Both the position numbers and the translations under genes were made by a program. Of a stretch of 64,000 nt of DNA, positions 1 to 7,916 are shown piece after piece (positions within the stretch are counted from its first letter, which is position 1; every line of letters starts with the position of its first letter). Source of the DNA: DASRFR01 sp035651455 (GTDB taxonomy: Bacteria > Acidobacteriota > Terriglobia > Terriglobales > Acidobacteriaceae); the NCBI GenBank assembly GCA_035651455.1, contig DASRFR010000038.1, positions 83,414 to 147,413 on the forward strand. The letters run 5' to 3'. Below the pieces are notes generated by a model, which was not told the DNA's origin, ran no database searches, and saw only the letters and a program-made list of their open reading frames with translations.

Positions 1-200
1 GCCGTCAGAGAACCGACGCCAGCGCCCGCGTCGAGCAATGAGATTTCGTCCTGCCGTGCTTCGAACATCGAAGCCATCAGACGTGCCGTCGCAGGCGGGG
101 TCATGAACTGGCCTAGGTCCGAACGGCGTTCCGGTTCAAGTTTGCGGTTCGCGTCCAGTCGGAAGAAGTCGACGCTGTCGACGAGCGCTGCTGTTTTCAT
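1..200 (-). CDS. DNA N6-adenine methylase (Eco57I-like), 5' end only
   Basis: The minus strand is open from an ATG at 200 to the window edge, giving the first 66 residues of a larger protein. The segment RSDLGQFMTPPATARLMASM followed by LLDAGAGVGSLTA is the usual start of an Eco57I/N6_Mtase-type adenine methyltransferase: a short helix that ends in GQFMTPP, then the S-adenosylmethionine-binding glycine loop (DAGAGVG). Such enzymes protect host DNA in restriction-modification systems, and many carry the endonuclease in the same chain. The rest lies left of the window, so whether a nuclease is fused or adjacent cannot be seen. Its position beside a broken tRNA gene fits a mobile defence island. 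The domain call is firm; the subtype is not. Confidence 0.8.
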   Translation of the reverse strand, partial: MKTAALVDSVDFFRLDANRKLEPERRSDLGQFMTPPATARLMASMFEARQDEISLLDAGAGVGSLT

Positions 201-299
201 GTCGGGAGTACCTCGCTAGTATGCCACGGCTGAGTTGCTAGAGGTAATCACTAACAGGCGTACCCAGTCCATCGGAATTTTGCTTGTTAAAATCTACCT

Positions 300-560
300 A
301 TGGCCTCGAAAACGGTGATTGAATACATCCCCGGCGAACTGCTGCAGGACGGGAAGAAAATCTACGACATCAAGCTGCGGCTGACGATAAAGGAGATGAT
401 GGTCGACGAGCTCTCCACGCCGGTGGCACGAGCGATTGCACGCCGCGACCTGATGACAACGAACATCGCGGACGGCAGGTACACCCTACGGTACTTCTTC
501 GACGGGAAGAAGGAGGAGCCTTCAGTTCGCATCGAACGAGGGACGATGCTGGCTGGCTAA
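300..560 (+). CDS. small hypothetical protein, 86 aa
   Basis: An ORF of 86 residues starts at an ATG, has no membrane segment or signal peptide, and alternates charged and hydrophobic residues in a way that suggests a small soluble beta/alpha fold. I do not recognise the family. It is divergent from the methylase gene, with about 100 bp between the starts, and a hairpin with a T-run follows at 589-619, which supports a real short transcript. No convincing Shine-Dalgarno sequence precedes the ATG. It probably belongs to the same island as the methylase. It could also be a non-coding ORF; codon third positions are G/C-rich as in neighbouring genes, which favours coding. Confidence 0.5.
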   Translation: MASKTVIEYIPGELLQDGKKIYDIKLRLTIKEMMVDELSTPVARAIARRDLMTTNIADGRYTLRYFFDGKKEEPSVRIERGTMLAG

Positions 561-588
561 ATCTGCCGACCGCGAGCTCGGGGAAAAA

Positions 589-619
589 TAAGAAACCCAG
601 CTCCGCGCCGGGTTCTTTT
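589..619. terminator. bidirectional Rho-independent terminator
   Basis: A GC-rich hairpin with arms AGAAACCC and GGGTTCT (one bulged A, loop of 11 bases) is flanked by T-runs in both directions: TTTT on the plus side, and TTTCTTATTTTT when read on the minus strand. It can end the small ORF on the plus strand and also the transcript that starts at the tRNA-Glu promoter on the minus strand. Confidence 0.55.
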
Positions 620-733
620 AACCCATATTTTTCGACCCAAATTTTACCCAATGAGGTTCACGGTCCCTAACGAAGGCTAACCGTTCCCGACGTTCTTTCA
701 ATCACTTGCGAACGCTTGGCGGACCTCTTTACC

Positions 734-772
734 ATTGAGAATCTTCCGTCCTAACCCCTAGACGATAGCGCC
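734..772 (-). pseudogene. tRNA-Glu(CUC), 5' half only
   Basis: Read on the minus strand, this 39-base segment matches tRNA-Glu positions 1-39: acceptor strand GGCGCTA, TC, a D arm GTCT/GGAC with loop AGGGGTTA, anticodon strand GAAGA and loop TTCTCAA with anticodon CTC at 739-737. After one further T the sequence stops behaving as a tRNA: the next bases (GGTAA) do not pair with GAAGA, and no T arm and no TAGCGCC acceptor partner occur down to position 300. The gene is therefore broken within the anticodon arm. A tyrosine recombinase that crosses over in tRNA anticodon loops is a natural cause. It could also be an assembly join. Confidence 0.75.
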
Positions 773-784
773 ACGGGTAGCTCG

Positions 785-790
785 ATTATA
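785..790 (-). promoter_or_regulatory. -10 box of the tRNA-Glu gene
   Basis: A perfect TATAAT lies on the minus strand 12 bases before the tRNA 5' end, so transcription would begin a few bases ahead of the tRNA. I see no clear -35 hexamer. The intact promoter means the tRNA half is probably still transcribed. Confidence 0.6.
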
Positions 791-840
791 ACAAACGGAA
801 CTTGCGTAACCGTCGGCGCGCAGGCCGGAAAACTGCCTGA

Positions 841-1260
841 TTCCGGCCAATCATGCAGGTTGAGCGGTGCGACGATAGTGAGAGCTTCAAGAGCGCGCCC
901 GTTTTCTTTGTGTGTTTTTTGGACGCTACGCTCTATTTAACAATCGCAAAATCTGATCCGCCGCAACGCAGCCCCCGCACCCACACCTGAATTCCACCCG
1001 AGAAGGCCACCCGCATCATGCCGCAAGCACACCCAGAACTTCCCACGCCGTACCCGGCCAATCTCAGCGTCTGAATCGACCACACCGGCTCGGCCAATCC
1101 CACTCCCAATTCCACCCGCACCACCCGGCAACTCCACCCCCGTGCACAGGCAGCAGCACCCACTCACAGACACCACCCCGCAAATTGCCGCCCCGCTTGA
1201 CAACCGGCGCTTCAAGAGCCACAATTTCTTAGGCGAATAAAAAGCGAAACTACCTGGTTC
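841..1260. other. gene-free gap with C-rich / G4-capable tract
   Basis: I find no believable gene between the tRNA promoter and imuA. From about 970 to 1195 the plus strand is strongly C-rich and G-poor, with repeated words CCACCC, AATTCCACCCG (twice) and CGGCCAATC (twice). On the minus strand the four GGG tracts complementary to 1099-1126 have loops of 6, 7 and 3 bases, which satisfies a G-quadruplex pattern. Long minus-strand ORFs here are by-products of this composition. The stretch may hold the imuA promoter, but I see no convincing -35/-10 pair and no recognisable LexA box. Confidence 0.5.
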
Positions 1261-1310
1261 GCCTCGAGCGCTTTGGCGGCTCGCTGTTCCCTGAAATTTA
1301 GAGGTTCTGC

Positions 1311-2432
1311 ATGTCTTCCCAGCTGGTTTTTGCCGGGGCGGCCTTTGGCCGCCATTTTGTTTTTGGACCGCATGATGGCGATCTCGTGCCGCTCGCGGCA
1401 GCCTCGCCGTGCCCCATACCGTCTTTGCCGACCCCCGCCTGGCCAAGGCCGGTGCTTCCTGTACCGGATCCGGCGCCACCGCCAGGCCCAGCCCCTTCTG
1501 CTCTCACGCCTTTTGTGGACCGCCTGCGGGGAACTCCACGGCTGGCGGGAATCACGCCCGCGGCGCGATTGGAGATTCGTCCGGCTCCCGCGATGATTCC
1601 CAGCGGTATTGCGGCAATCGATTCGCTTACTGGTGGCCTGCCGCGCAGCTGTCTCAGCGAAATTTGCGGGCCGGCTTCTTCGGGACGCAGCAGCGTGCTG
1701 CTTGCCGCGCTTGCTGCAGCTACCCGACGCCAGGAAATATGTGCGCTGGTAGACACCACGGATTCGCTGGCCATTGAATCGGTCGCGGCGGCGGGTCTCG
1801 ATCTGCAAAATTTTCTCTGGATACGCTGCGCGGCGGAAGCCATCGCCAATGAGGGTGAAGCATCTCGCCCGGCAGTGCCGGTTCGTCGTGAAAAATTATC
1901 GAATAGCCCAAAGGGAAAGCGTTTCAATCCCGTTCACGCAAATTTTGCGCAGGCGGTCGAGCAGGCGCTGCGCATTACCGACTTGCTGCTGCAGAGCGGC
2001 GGCTTTGGATTTATTGCGATCGATGTTGGCGATGTGCCCATAAAGATTGCGCGCCGCATCCCTCTGACGTCCTGGTTTCGTTTTCGCCGGTCCGTCGAGA
2101 ACACCGATACGGTGTTGCTGGTGATCGCGCAACAGTCGTGCGCGCAAACGTGTGCCTCGCTGGTGCTGAGGTTGCACGCGGAAGGTGTGGTGGTGGATTC
2201 GGCATCCGGCAAAGCGGTTTCTGCAGCCCGGCTTTCCCCTTGCAACACAAGAGCGACGAGCGCTGGAACGGCTTTCATCCAAAGCACACTTGCGGAGAGC
2301 ACCTTTCCTCCCGCGCATGCGCAGGTTCTCGAAGCACTGCGCGTGCAAGTGGAGTTGCTGCGCTCCCGTTTGCCGCGCAAGGCGCCACAATCCGTAGGTG
2401 AATTTGAAATGAAGACGAGATGGGCAGGTTGA
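1311..2432 (+). CDS. imuA: ImuA, RecA-like accessory protein of translesion synthesis
   Basis: This 373-residue protein begins with a proline-rich, probably disordered region (residues 30-75). A RecA-like core follows from about residue 95: PSGIAAIDSLTGGLPRSCLS, then GPASSGRSS in place of a canonical Walker A, then VDTTDSLAIESVAAAGLDLQ and LWIRC, equivalent to the RecA segments around Walker B. ImuA acts with ImuB and DnaE2 in damage-induced mutagenesis and is thought to help assemble the mutasome at stalled forks. The lysine of the Walker A motif is replaced by Arg, as in other degenerate members, so ATP hydrolysis is doubtful. The ATG is 8 bases after GAGG. It heads the cassette imuA-imuB-dnaE2, with 120 bp of AT-rich spacer before imuB. 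Confidence 0.88.
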   Translation: MSSQLVFAGAAFGRHFVFGPHDGDLVPLAAASPCPIPSLPTPAWPRPVLPVPDPAPPPGPAPSALTPFVDRLRGTPRLAGITPAARLEIRPAPAMIPSGIAAIDSLTGGLPRSCLSEICGPASSGRSSVLLAALAAATRRQEICALVDTTDSLAIESVAAAGLDLQNFLWIRCAAEAIANEGEASRPAVPVRREKLSNSPKGKRFNPVHANFAQAVEQALRITDLLLQSGGFGFIAIDVGDVPIKIARRIPLTSWFRFRRSVENTDTVLLVIAQQSCAQTCASLVLRLHAEGVVVDSASGKAVSAARLSPCNTRATSAGTAFIQSTLAESTFPPAHAQVLEALRVQVELLRSRLPRKAPQSVGEFEMKTRWAG

Positions 2433-2552
2433 AAGCATGCACGAATTTGCGAAATCGAAAAGTAGCTTAATCGTGAGCCGTAGAAGCCGAGCGCACATTG
2501 TGAATTGCGAATTCGGCATTTGAGTATTCGAAAAATTGAATTGTGATGCGCC
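2424..2552 (+). other. AT-rich imuA-imuB spacer with palindrome
   Basis: The spacer between imuA and imuB is clearly AT-richer than the genes. It holds the palindrome GAATTGCGAATTC (2502-2514). The 11-base word GCAGGTTGAAA (2424-2434) spans the imuA stop and recurs at 4186-4196 after imuB. No ORF or terminator is visible. Confidence 0.4.
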
Positions 2553-4169
2553 ATGCCATTCGCGTGCATTTATGTTCCTGATTTTCCGGCGGAGGCGATC
2601 CTGCGAAGCGAGCCAGGGTTGCGCGCGAACGCCCTCGCCGTACTCGAAGGCAAGCCTCCGCTGGAGAGAATTTTTGCGCTGAACGAAAAAGCGCGTCTCG
2701 CGGACATTGACTTGGGCATGACAAAAAATCAAGTGGAGGCCTGCACTGGCCTGGTGCTGCGCTCGCGTTCGCTTGTGCAAGAGACATCGGCGCACGCTGC
2801 GCTGCTGGACTGTGCGCAGTCGTTTTCTCCCGTCGTGGAAAATACGGCATGCGATACGGTGCTCCTCGACTTAGCGGGACTGGAGTCTTTGTTCGGGCAG
2901 CCGGCGAAGATAGCGCGCGATCTGGCTCGCCGCGCCTCTGATCTTGGCATGGAAGCGAATGTGGCAGTCGCCTCCAATCCGGATGCCGCCCTGATCGCAG
3001 CCCGCGGATTTCCCGGCGTGACGGTGATCGCTCCCGGCAAGGAGGCGGAGCGCCTTGGGCAGCTTTCGCTGGAAGTCCTGTTTGGCGGCTTTCCCGGCTC
3101 GGAAGAAGAAAAGCAAGGGCAGGAGTTGCTCGACACACTGGAGCGCTGGGGAGTACGCAATCTGCGGGCGCTCGCAGCGCTGCCGGAAATCCCATTGGCC
3201 GAGCGCCTCGGGCAGAGAGGTCTTCATCTGCAGAAACTGGCGCGCGGGAACCTGAAACGCACGCTGGTTGTGGTTGATCCTGTTTTGAGCTTTGAAGAAG
3301 CCGCGGAACTGGAATATCCACTCCTGCTGCTTGAGCCCCTGGCATTGTTGCTGCAACACATGCTTGAGCAGTTGTGCGCGCGCTTGGGATCTCGAGCGCT
3401 GGCTACGCAGAAACTACAACTCAAGCTGGACCTGGAGAATGGCTGCATCGCCGATGAGGCCACCGAGCCGGCCAACGCAAACTCACAAAAGCAGGAAGCC
3501 GGCCATCCGCGCACGTCTTCTTTTACCCGCACTCTGCAGCTGCCGGTACCGATGTTGGATGCCAAGGTGTTTCTTAAGCTTCTGCAGCTTGATTTGAGCG
3601 CGCATCCGCCGGGCGCGCCTATTGTGAAGGTGCATCTCTCGGCGGAACCGGCATGCGCACGGCACACACAATCGGGATTGTTTCAGCCGGTCGCGCCCGA
3701 ACCAGAAAAGCTGGAGCTCACACTGGCGCGCATTTCCGGCCTGGTGGGAGAAGGCAGGGCCGGTTCCATCGAACTCCTTGACACGCATCGACCGGAAGCT
3801 TTCCGCATGCAGCATTTCTCGCCCGGGGCGCGGCAAAATCAAAAAGCCAGCAAAGAACAATGTGAGGACCAGGCGGGAAATGGAGCTCCGCTGACGGCGC
3901 TGCGCATTTTCCGGCCGCCGCTGGGCGCAATGGTAAAGCTGCGCGACGGCAAGCCGGCACATGTGGTTTGTGAACGCCGCCAGGAAGTGCAGGGCGAAAT
4001 CGTCTGGCTAGCAGGCCCATGGCGCTCCTCCGGCGACTGGTGGCAGCAGGATGGTTGGGCGCGCGAAGAATGGGACATCGCCTTGCCTGCAGAAACCGGC
4101 ATGGCTCTTTACCGGTTGACCCGCGACCTGTTCAGGGGACGATGGTTTGTAGAAGGAACGTATGACTGA
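2553..4169 (+). CDS. imuB: ImuB, Y-family polymerase-like protein
   Basis: The 538-residue product starts MPFACIYVPDFPAEAILR, the beta-1 strand of the Y-family polymerase fold, and continues with a palm/fingers region (CDTVLLDLAGLESLFGQP), a helix-hairpin-helix thumb (LRALAALPEIPLAERLG) and a little-finger-like C-terminal half. Typical ImuB proteins lack the catalytic acidic residues of active polymerases and serve as the adaptor that links DnaE2 and ImuA to the beta clamp. Here the first acidic site reads YVPDFP, consistent with a non-catalytic hub. Residues near 305-325 and 425-445 (KQEAGHPRTSS, QNQKASKEQCEDQ) look like low-complexity insertions. Part of the imuA-imuB-dnaE2 cassette, usually under SOS control. 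Confidence 0.88.
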   Translation: MPFACIYVPDFPAEAILRSEPGLRANALAVLEGKPPLERIFALNEKARLADIDLGMTKNQVEACTGLVLRSRSLVQETSAHAALLDCAQSFSPVVENTACDTVLLDLAGLESLFGQPAKIARDLARRASDLGMEANVAVASNPDAALIAARGFPGVTVIAPGKEAERLGQLSLEVLFGGFPGSEEEKQGQELLDTLERWGVRNLRALAALPEIPLAERLGQRGLHLQKLARGNLKRTLVVVDPVLSFEEAAELEYPLLLLEPLALLLQHMLEQLCARLGSRALATQKLQLKLDLENGCIADEATEPANANSQKQEAGHPRTSSFTRTLQLPVPMLDAKVFLKLLQLDLSAHPPGAPIVKVHLSAEPACARHTQSGLFQPVAPEPEKLELTLARISGLVGEGRAGSIELLDTHRPEAFRMQHFSPGARQNQKASKEQCEDQAGNGAPLTALRIFRPPLGAMVKLRDGKPAHVVCERRQEVQGEIVWLAGPWRSSGDWWQQDGWAREEWDIALPAETGMALYRLTRDLFRGRWFVEGTYD

Positions 4170-4185
4170 AAAGGAATTGAGAATA

Positions 4186-4196
4186 GCAGGTTGAAA
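4186..4196 (+). repeat. 11-bp direct repeat, second copy
   Basis: GCAGGTTGAAA here repeats the word at 2424-2434. Both copies sit just after an imu gene, and both are followed by AATT/CGAAAT-rich sequence. The function is unknown and chance is possible. Confidence 0.35.
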
Positions 4197-4226
4197 ATTC
4201 GAAATTGCAATTCATGAAGATGGGCA

Positions 4227-7200
4227 ATGTACATTGAGCTGCACGCGCGTTCCGCTTTCAGTTTTCTGGAAGGCACCTCCTTGCCTGAGGACCTGGTGGA
4301 CGCCTGCGCCGCTTTGCAGATGCCGGCGATGGCGGTGCTCGATCGCGACGGCGTGTACGGGGCGCCTCGCTTCCATATGGCCGCAGTGAAAGCCGGCATT
4401 CAGGCACATATTGGCGCGGAAATCCATTGCTCTCCCTTTAATCATTCCATTTTGAAGGCTGTCCCTTCGTCGCGAGATCAGAAACATGTTTATGCAAGGC
4501 GAAGACAGAAAAAAGCGGAGGACACAAAAAACAGAAAGCCCTCTGGGCCTGCGTTTCTGCGCGATGAGTTTCGCATTCCGCTGCTGGCAGCGAATCGCGA
4601 CGGGTATCAGAATCTATGTCGTCTCATTACCAAGATGAAGCTGCGGGCCGCGAAGGAGGAGGGATCGGTCTGTGAGAGCGAACTCGAAGAACATGCCGCG
4701 GGTTTGATCTGCCTGACCGGTGGCAATGACGGCCCGCTGGCTGCCGCGTATGCCCGCGGAGGCACCCAGGAAGCGTTTCGCTCGGTACTGCGGCTGGTCG
4801 AGATCTTCGGACGTGCCAATGTGTATGTAGAACTGCAACGTCATTTTCATCGCGAGGAGGAGGTGCGAAATCGCGTCGCGGTGGAAATTGCGCGCGCTCT
4901 CGATCTGCCATTGCTGGCGACCAACGGAGTATCGTACGCAACTCCGCGGGAACGCGAGTTGTGCGACGTGTTTACCGCGTTGCGCAATCATGAAAGCTTG
5001 GCTACCGCAGGCCGCCTGCTGGCGCAAAACTCCGAGCGTCACCTGAAAACTGCGGAGCAAATGCAGGAGCTCTTTGCCGACCTGCCCGAAGCGATTAGCC
5101 ACACCAAAGAACTTTCGGCGCGGCTCCAGTTCAAGCTGGATGATCTGGGTTACGAGTTTCCCAAGTACCCGGTGCCGGAAGGCGAGACCATGATGTCATT
5201 CCTGCGGGAGCGGACGCGGGAAGGTTTTCAGCGGCGCTATGGCCGTGCCGACCATGATCTGAAATCGCGCGCGCGGCGGCAGATTGAGCGGGAACTCGCG
5301 TTGATCGAAAAACTCGACCTCTCCGGCTACTTCCTCATTGTGTGGGACATTGTGCGCTTCTGCCGCGAGCAGAACATTCTGGCCCAGGGCCGTGGTTCCG
5401 CCGCCAACAGCGCCGTGTGTTATTCGCTCGGTATTACTGCCGTCGATCCGGTGGGCATGGACCTGCTCTTCGAGCGATTTTTATCGGAAGAACGCGGCGA
5501 GTGGCCGGACATCGATATTGACCTGCCCAGCGGTGATCAGCGCGAACGCGCCATCCAGTACGTGTACCAGCGCTACGGGGACCGCGGTGCGGCCATGACT
5601 GCCAACGTCATCACCTATAGAAACCGCATGGCGGCCCGGGAAATGGGCAAGGCGCTGGGCTTCGATCCGGAAACGCTCGATCGAATTTCCGCCGCGGTCG
5701 CCACGTTCGAGTTCAAAGACGCCCAGGATGCGCTCGACCGTCGCTTTCAGGATGCCGGTCTCGATCTGCGTCACCCGCGACTGCGCAAATATTTTGAACT
5801 CTGCATGGCGACGCTGGACCTTCCACGGCACCTTGGACAACACTCAGGCGGCATGGTGATTTGCCAGGGACAACTTGACTCGGTGGTTCCGCTGGAACCT
5901 GCGTCCATGCCGGGCCGCGTGGTCGTGCAATGGGATAAGGAAGACTGCTCGGATATGAAAATCATTAAGGTCGACTTGTTGGGATTGGGCATGATAGCAG
6001 TGCTCGAAGACAGCATTCGCCTTATCCGCGAGGACTACAAGGAAGAGGTCGACCTTGCGCATCTGCCGCAGGACGATCCCGCGGTTTACTTCACGCTGCA
6101 GAAGGCTGACACGGTGGGCATGTTCCAGATTGAAAGCCGGGCGCAGATGTCGTGCCTGCCGCGCCTCCGTCCACAACATTTCTACGACATTGTGGTGCAG
6201 GTAGCCATCATTCGCCCGGGCCCAATTGTTGGGCAAATGGTGAATCCGTTTTTAAAACGCCGCCAGGGGCGAGAAGAGGTTGTGTATCCGCATCCTTCAC
6301 TTGAGCCTGTGCTGGAACGCACCCTCGGCGTGCCTCTTTTCCAGGAACAGTTACTGCGCATGGCCATGGTGGTTGCGAATTTTACCGGGGGCGAAGCCGA
6401 GGAACTGCGCCGCGCGATGGGGTTCAAGCGCTCGGAAAAACGCATGCGAGAGATCGAGACCAAGCTGCGGGCGGGCATGCGCAAGAACGGAATCTCGCCG
6501 GAAGCCGAGGAGCAGATTGTGCTTTCGATCACCTCATTCGCGCTCTATGGCTTTCCTGAATCTCATGCCGCCAGCTTCGCGCTGATCGCGTATGCCAGCG
6601 CTTATCTGAAGTGCCACTACCTTGCGGCATTCACGGCTGCGCTGCTGAATAACCAGCCCATGGGCTTTTATCATCCCTCCACGATTGTGAAAGACGCGCA
6701 GCGGCATGGCCTCAAAGTGTTGCCGATCGACGTGACAAAATCGGAGTGGAACTGCACGCTGGAGCGCTCGGATGGCAGTGCCCAGGACTCAGCTCAGAGC
6801 TGCCAGCCATCCGCTCTCGGTGACCAGGATGCAACCGGGCTCAGTCACGATGAACGAGCTAACAGTCTCGCGCTTCGTCTCGGCCTGCGCTACGTGCGTG
6901 GATTGCATGAAGAGGCTGGCAAGGCATTGCTGCGCGAGAGAAATAGAGCTCCTTTTATTTCCACGCATGATCTCGCGCGTCGTGTTCCCGAACTGCGCAA
7001 GGACGAACTCACGACGCTTGCTGCCATTGGGGCATTAAATTCGATCAACGACCCAGCCGAGAGTCACCCAGGCAGAGCGGAGCAGGTATCCGGCCATGAT
7101 TCTTTGTTCGAGCCGCGCTCAATCCACCATCACCCATCAAGCATTCATGCTTTTCCGAACTTCCACCGTCGCGATGCTTTGTGGGAGGTGGAGCGCGCGG

Positions 7201-7682
7201 TGCGTTTCTCCGGACCTCTGCTCGAACAAGCTGCCGAAGTGGACTCCCGTTCTCCGCTGGCGCTCATGACACATGAAGAGCGACTGGTTGCCGATTTTCG
7301 TGGAACCGGCCTCACGGTTGGACCTCATCCCATGGCATATCGGCGCGCCGAGATGAATAAGCTGGGAATTCGCCGTGCTTGCGATCTGGCCGCCATCCCC
7401 AATGGGAAGCTGGTTCGGATTGGGGGTTGCGTCATTGCACGCCAGCGCCCGGGAACTGCGCGCGGCTTTGTGTTCCTGAGCATTGAGGATGAGACAGGCA
7501 TTGCAAATGCGATCATTACCCCGGATTTGCTGCAGGAGAATCGCATCCTGGTGATCTCGGAGAGGTTCCTGCTGGTGGAAGGCACGCTGCAGAATCAGGA
7601 CAATGTAATTTCCGTTAAAGCTGACCGGGTATCGGCACTTGCAGTCACATCTGCCGAAACCTCGTCACACGATTTTCATTGA
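4227..7682 (+). CDS. dnaE2: DnaE2, error-prone DNA polymerase III alpha subunit
   Basis: At 1151 residues this is a full-length DnaE2. It has an N-terminal PHP domain (YIELHARSAFSFLEGTSLPE, residues 2-21), the palm motif PDIDIDLPSGDQR with the paired aspartates, the third catalytic segment IKVDLLGLGM, a helix-hairpin-helix region (LRYVRGLHEEAGKALLRER) and a C-terminal OB fold (LVRIGGCVIARQRPGTARGFVFL). DnaE2 extends primers across lesions with ImuA and ImuB. Residues about 69-113 are an A-rich insertion between the PHP strand GAEI and RIPLLAANRDGYQNLCRLIT, and further loose inserts lie near residues 850-865 and 950-975; they keep frame and sit at surface linkers. The ATG at 4227 is followed directly by the family's conserved start. 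Confidence 0.93.
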   Translation: MYIELHARSAFSFLEGTSLPEDLVDACAALQMPAMAVLDRDGVYGAPRFHMAAVKAGIQAHIGAEIHCSPFNHSILKAVPSSRDQKHVYARRRQKKAEDTKNRKPSGPAFLRDEFRIPLLAANRDGYQNLCRLITKMKLRAAKEEGSVCESELEEHAAGLICLTGGNDGPLAAAYARGGTQEAFRSVLRLVEIFGRANVYVELQRHFHREEEVRNRVAVEIARALDLPLLATNGVSYATPRERELCDVFTALRNHESLATAGRLLAQNSERHLKTAEQMQELFADLPEAISHTKELSARLQFKLDDLGYEFPKYPVPEGETMMSFLRERTREGFQRRYGRADHDLKSRARRQIERELALIEKLDLSGYFLIVWDIVRFCREQNILAQGRGSAANSAVCYSLGITAVDPVGMDLLFERFLSEERGEWPDIDIDLPSGDQRERAIQYVYQRYGDRGAAMTANVITYRNRMAAREMGKALGFDPETLDRISAAVATFEFKDAQDALDRRFQDAGLDLRHPRLRKYFELCMATLDLPRHLGQHSGGMVICQGQLDSVVPLEPASMPGRVVVQWDKEDCSDMKIIKVDLLGLGMIAVLEDSIRLIREDYKEEVDLAHLPQDDPAVYFTLQKADTVGMFQIESRAQMSCLPRLRPQHFYDIVVQVAIIRPGPIVGQMVNPFLKRRQGREEVVYPHPSLEPVLERTLGVPLFQEQLLRMAMVVANFTGGEAEELRRAMGFKRSEKRMREIETKLRAGMRKNGISPEAEEQIVLSITSFALYGFPESHAASFALIAYASAYLKCHYLAAFTAALLNNQPMGFYHPSTIVKDAQRHGLKVLPIDVTKSEWNCTLERSDGSAQDSAQSCQPSALGDQDATGLSHDERANSLALRLGLRYVRGLHEEAGKALLRERNRAPFISTHDLARRVPELRKDELTTLAAIGALNSINDPAESHPGRAEQVSGHDSLFEPRSIHHHPSSIHAFPNFHRRDALWEVERAVRFSGPLLEQAAEVDSRSPLALMTHEERLVADFRGTGLTVGPHPMAYRRAEMNKLGIRRACDLAAIPNGKLVRIGGCVIARQRPGTARGFVFLSIEDETGIANAIITPDLLQENRILVISERFLLVEGTLQNQDNVISVKADRVSALAVTSAETSSHDFH

Positions 7683-7916
7683 GTTGCAACTGGCGAGCAG
7701 ATTTTTGTAGTCACTTCATTGTGAATAGCAACAAAGCAATCATTTCTAATGCTTTTGATTCAAAAATTTTATGCAGCATTCACACACAATCCACAGATTT
7801 GCAGTTTATAGTAGTAAACACAGTCACAAATAATGCCCCGGAACTCCTAACTGCGGGTATGAGTGTGAGTGGCTGATTATATAGGTACTGTTTACTAATT
7901 TGTAAGGAGTTGCGGT
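7683..7916 (+). promoter_or_regulatory. AT-rich promoter region of the DUF2934 gene with inverted repeat
   Basis: This gap is much richer in A/T than its flanks. TAGTAAACA (7812-7820) and TGTTTACTA (7889-7897) form a perfect 9-bp inverted repeat 68 bp apart, and GTTTA/TAAAC arms overlap the left copy (7805-7819). TATATA (7878-7883) is a likely -10 box immediately before the right arm, so a protein bound there would cover the start of transcription. AAGGAG at 7902-7907 is the ribosome binding site of the next gene. Confidence 0.45.

Noticed and set aside
661..772. Group I intron inside the tRNA-Glu anticodon loop
   Set aside because: No 3' exon (T arm, TAGCGCC) follows on the minus strand as far as position 300, and no intron core sequences were recognised.
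1200..1310. LexA box upstream of imuA
   Set aside because: Scattered GTTC words occur but not with a consistent spacing; SOS control is expected from the family, not seen.
937..1479. Minus-strand ORF of 180 codons (and relatives at 933-1163 and 1212-1808)
   Set aside because: They arise from the C-rich tract and from the antisense of imuA; the products are low-complexity and match no family.
1896..2795. Minus-strand ORF of 299 codons across imuA and imuB
   Set aside because: Antisense of conserved coding sequence, with no recognisable domain.
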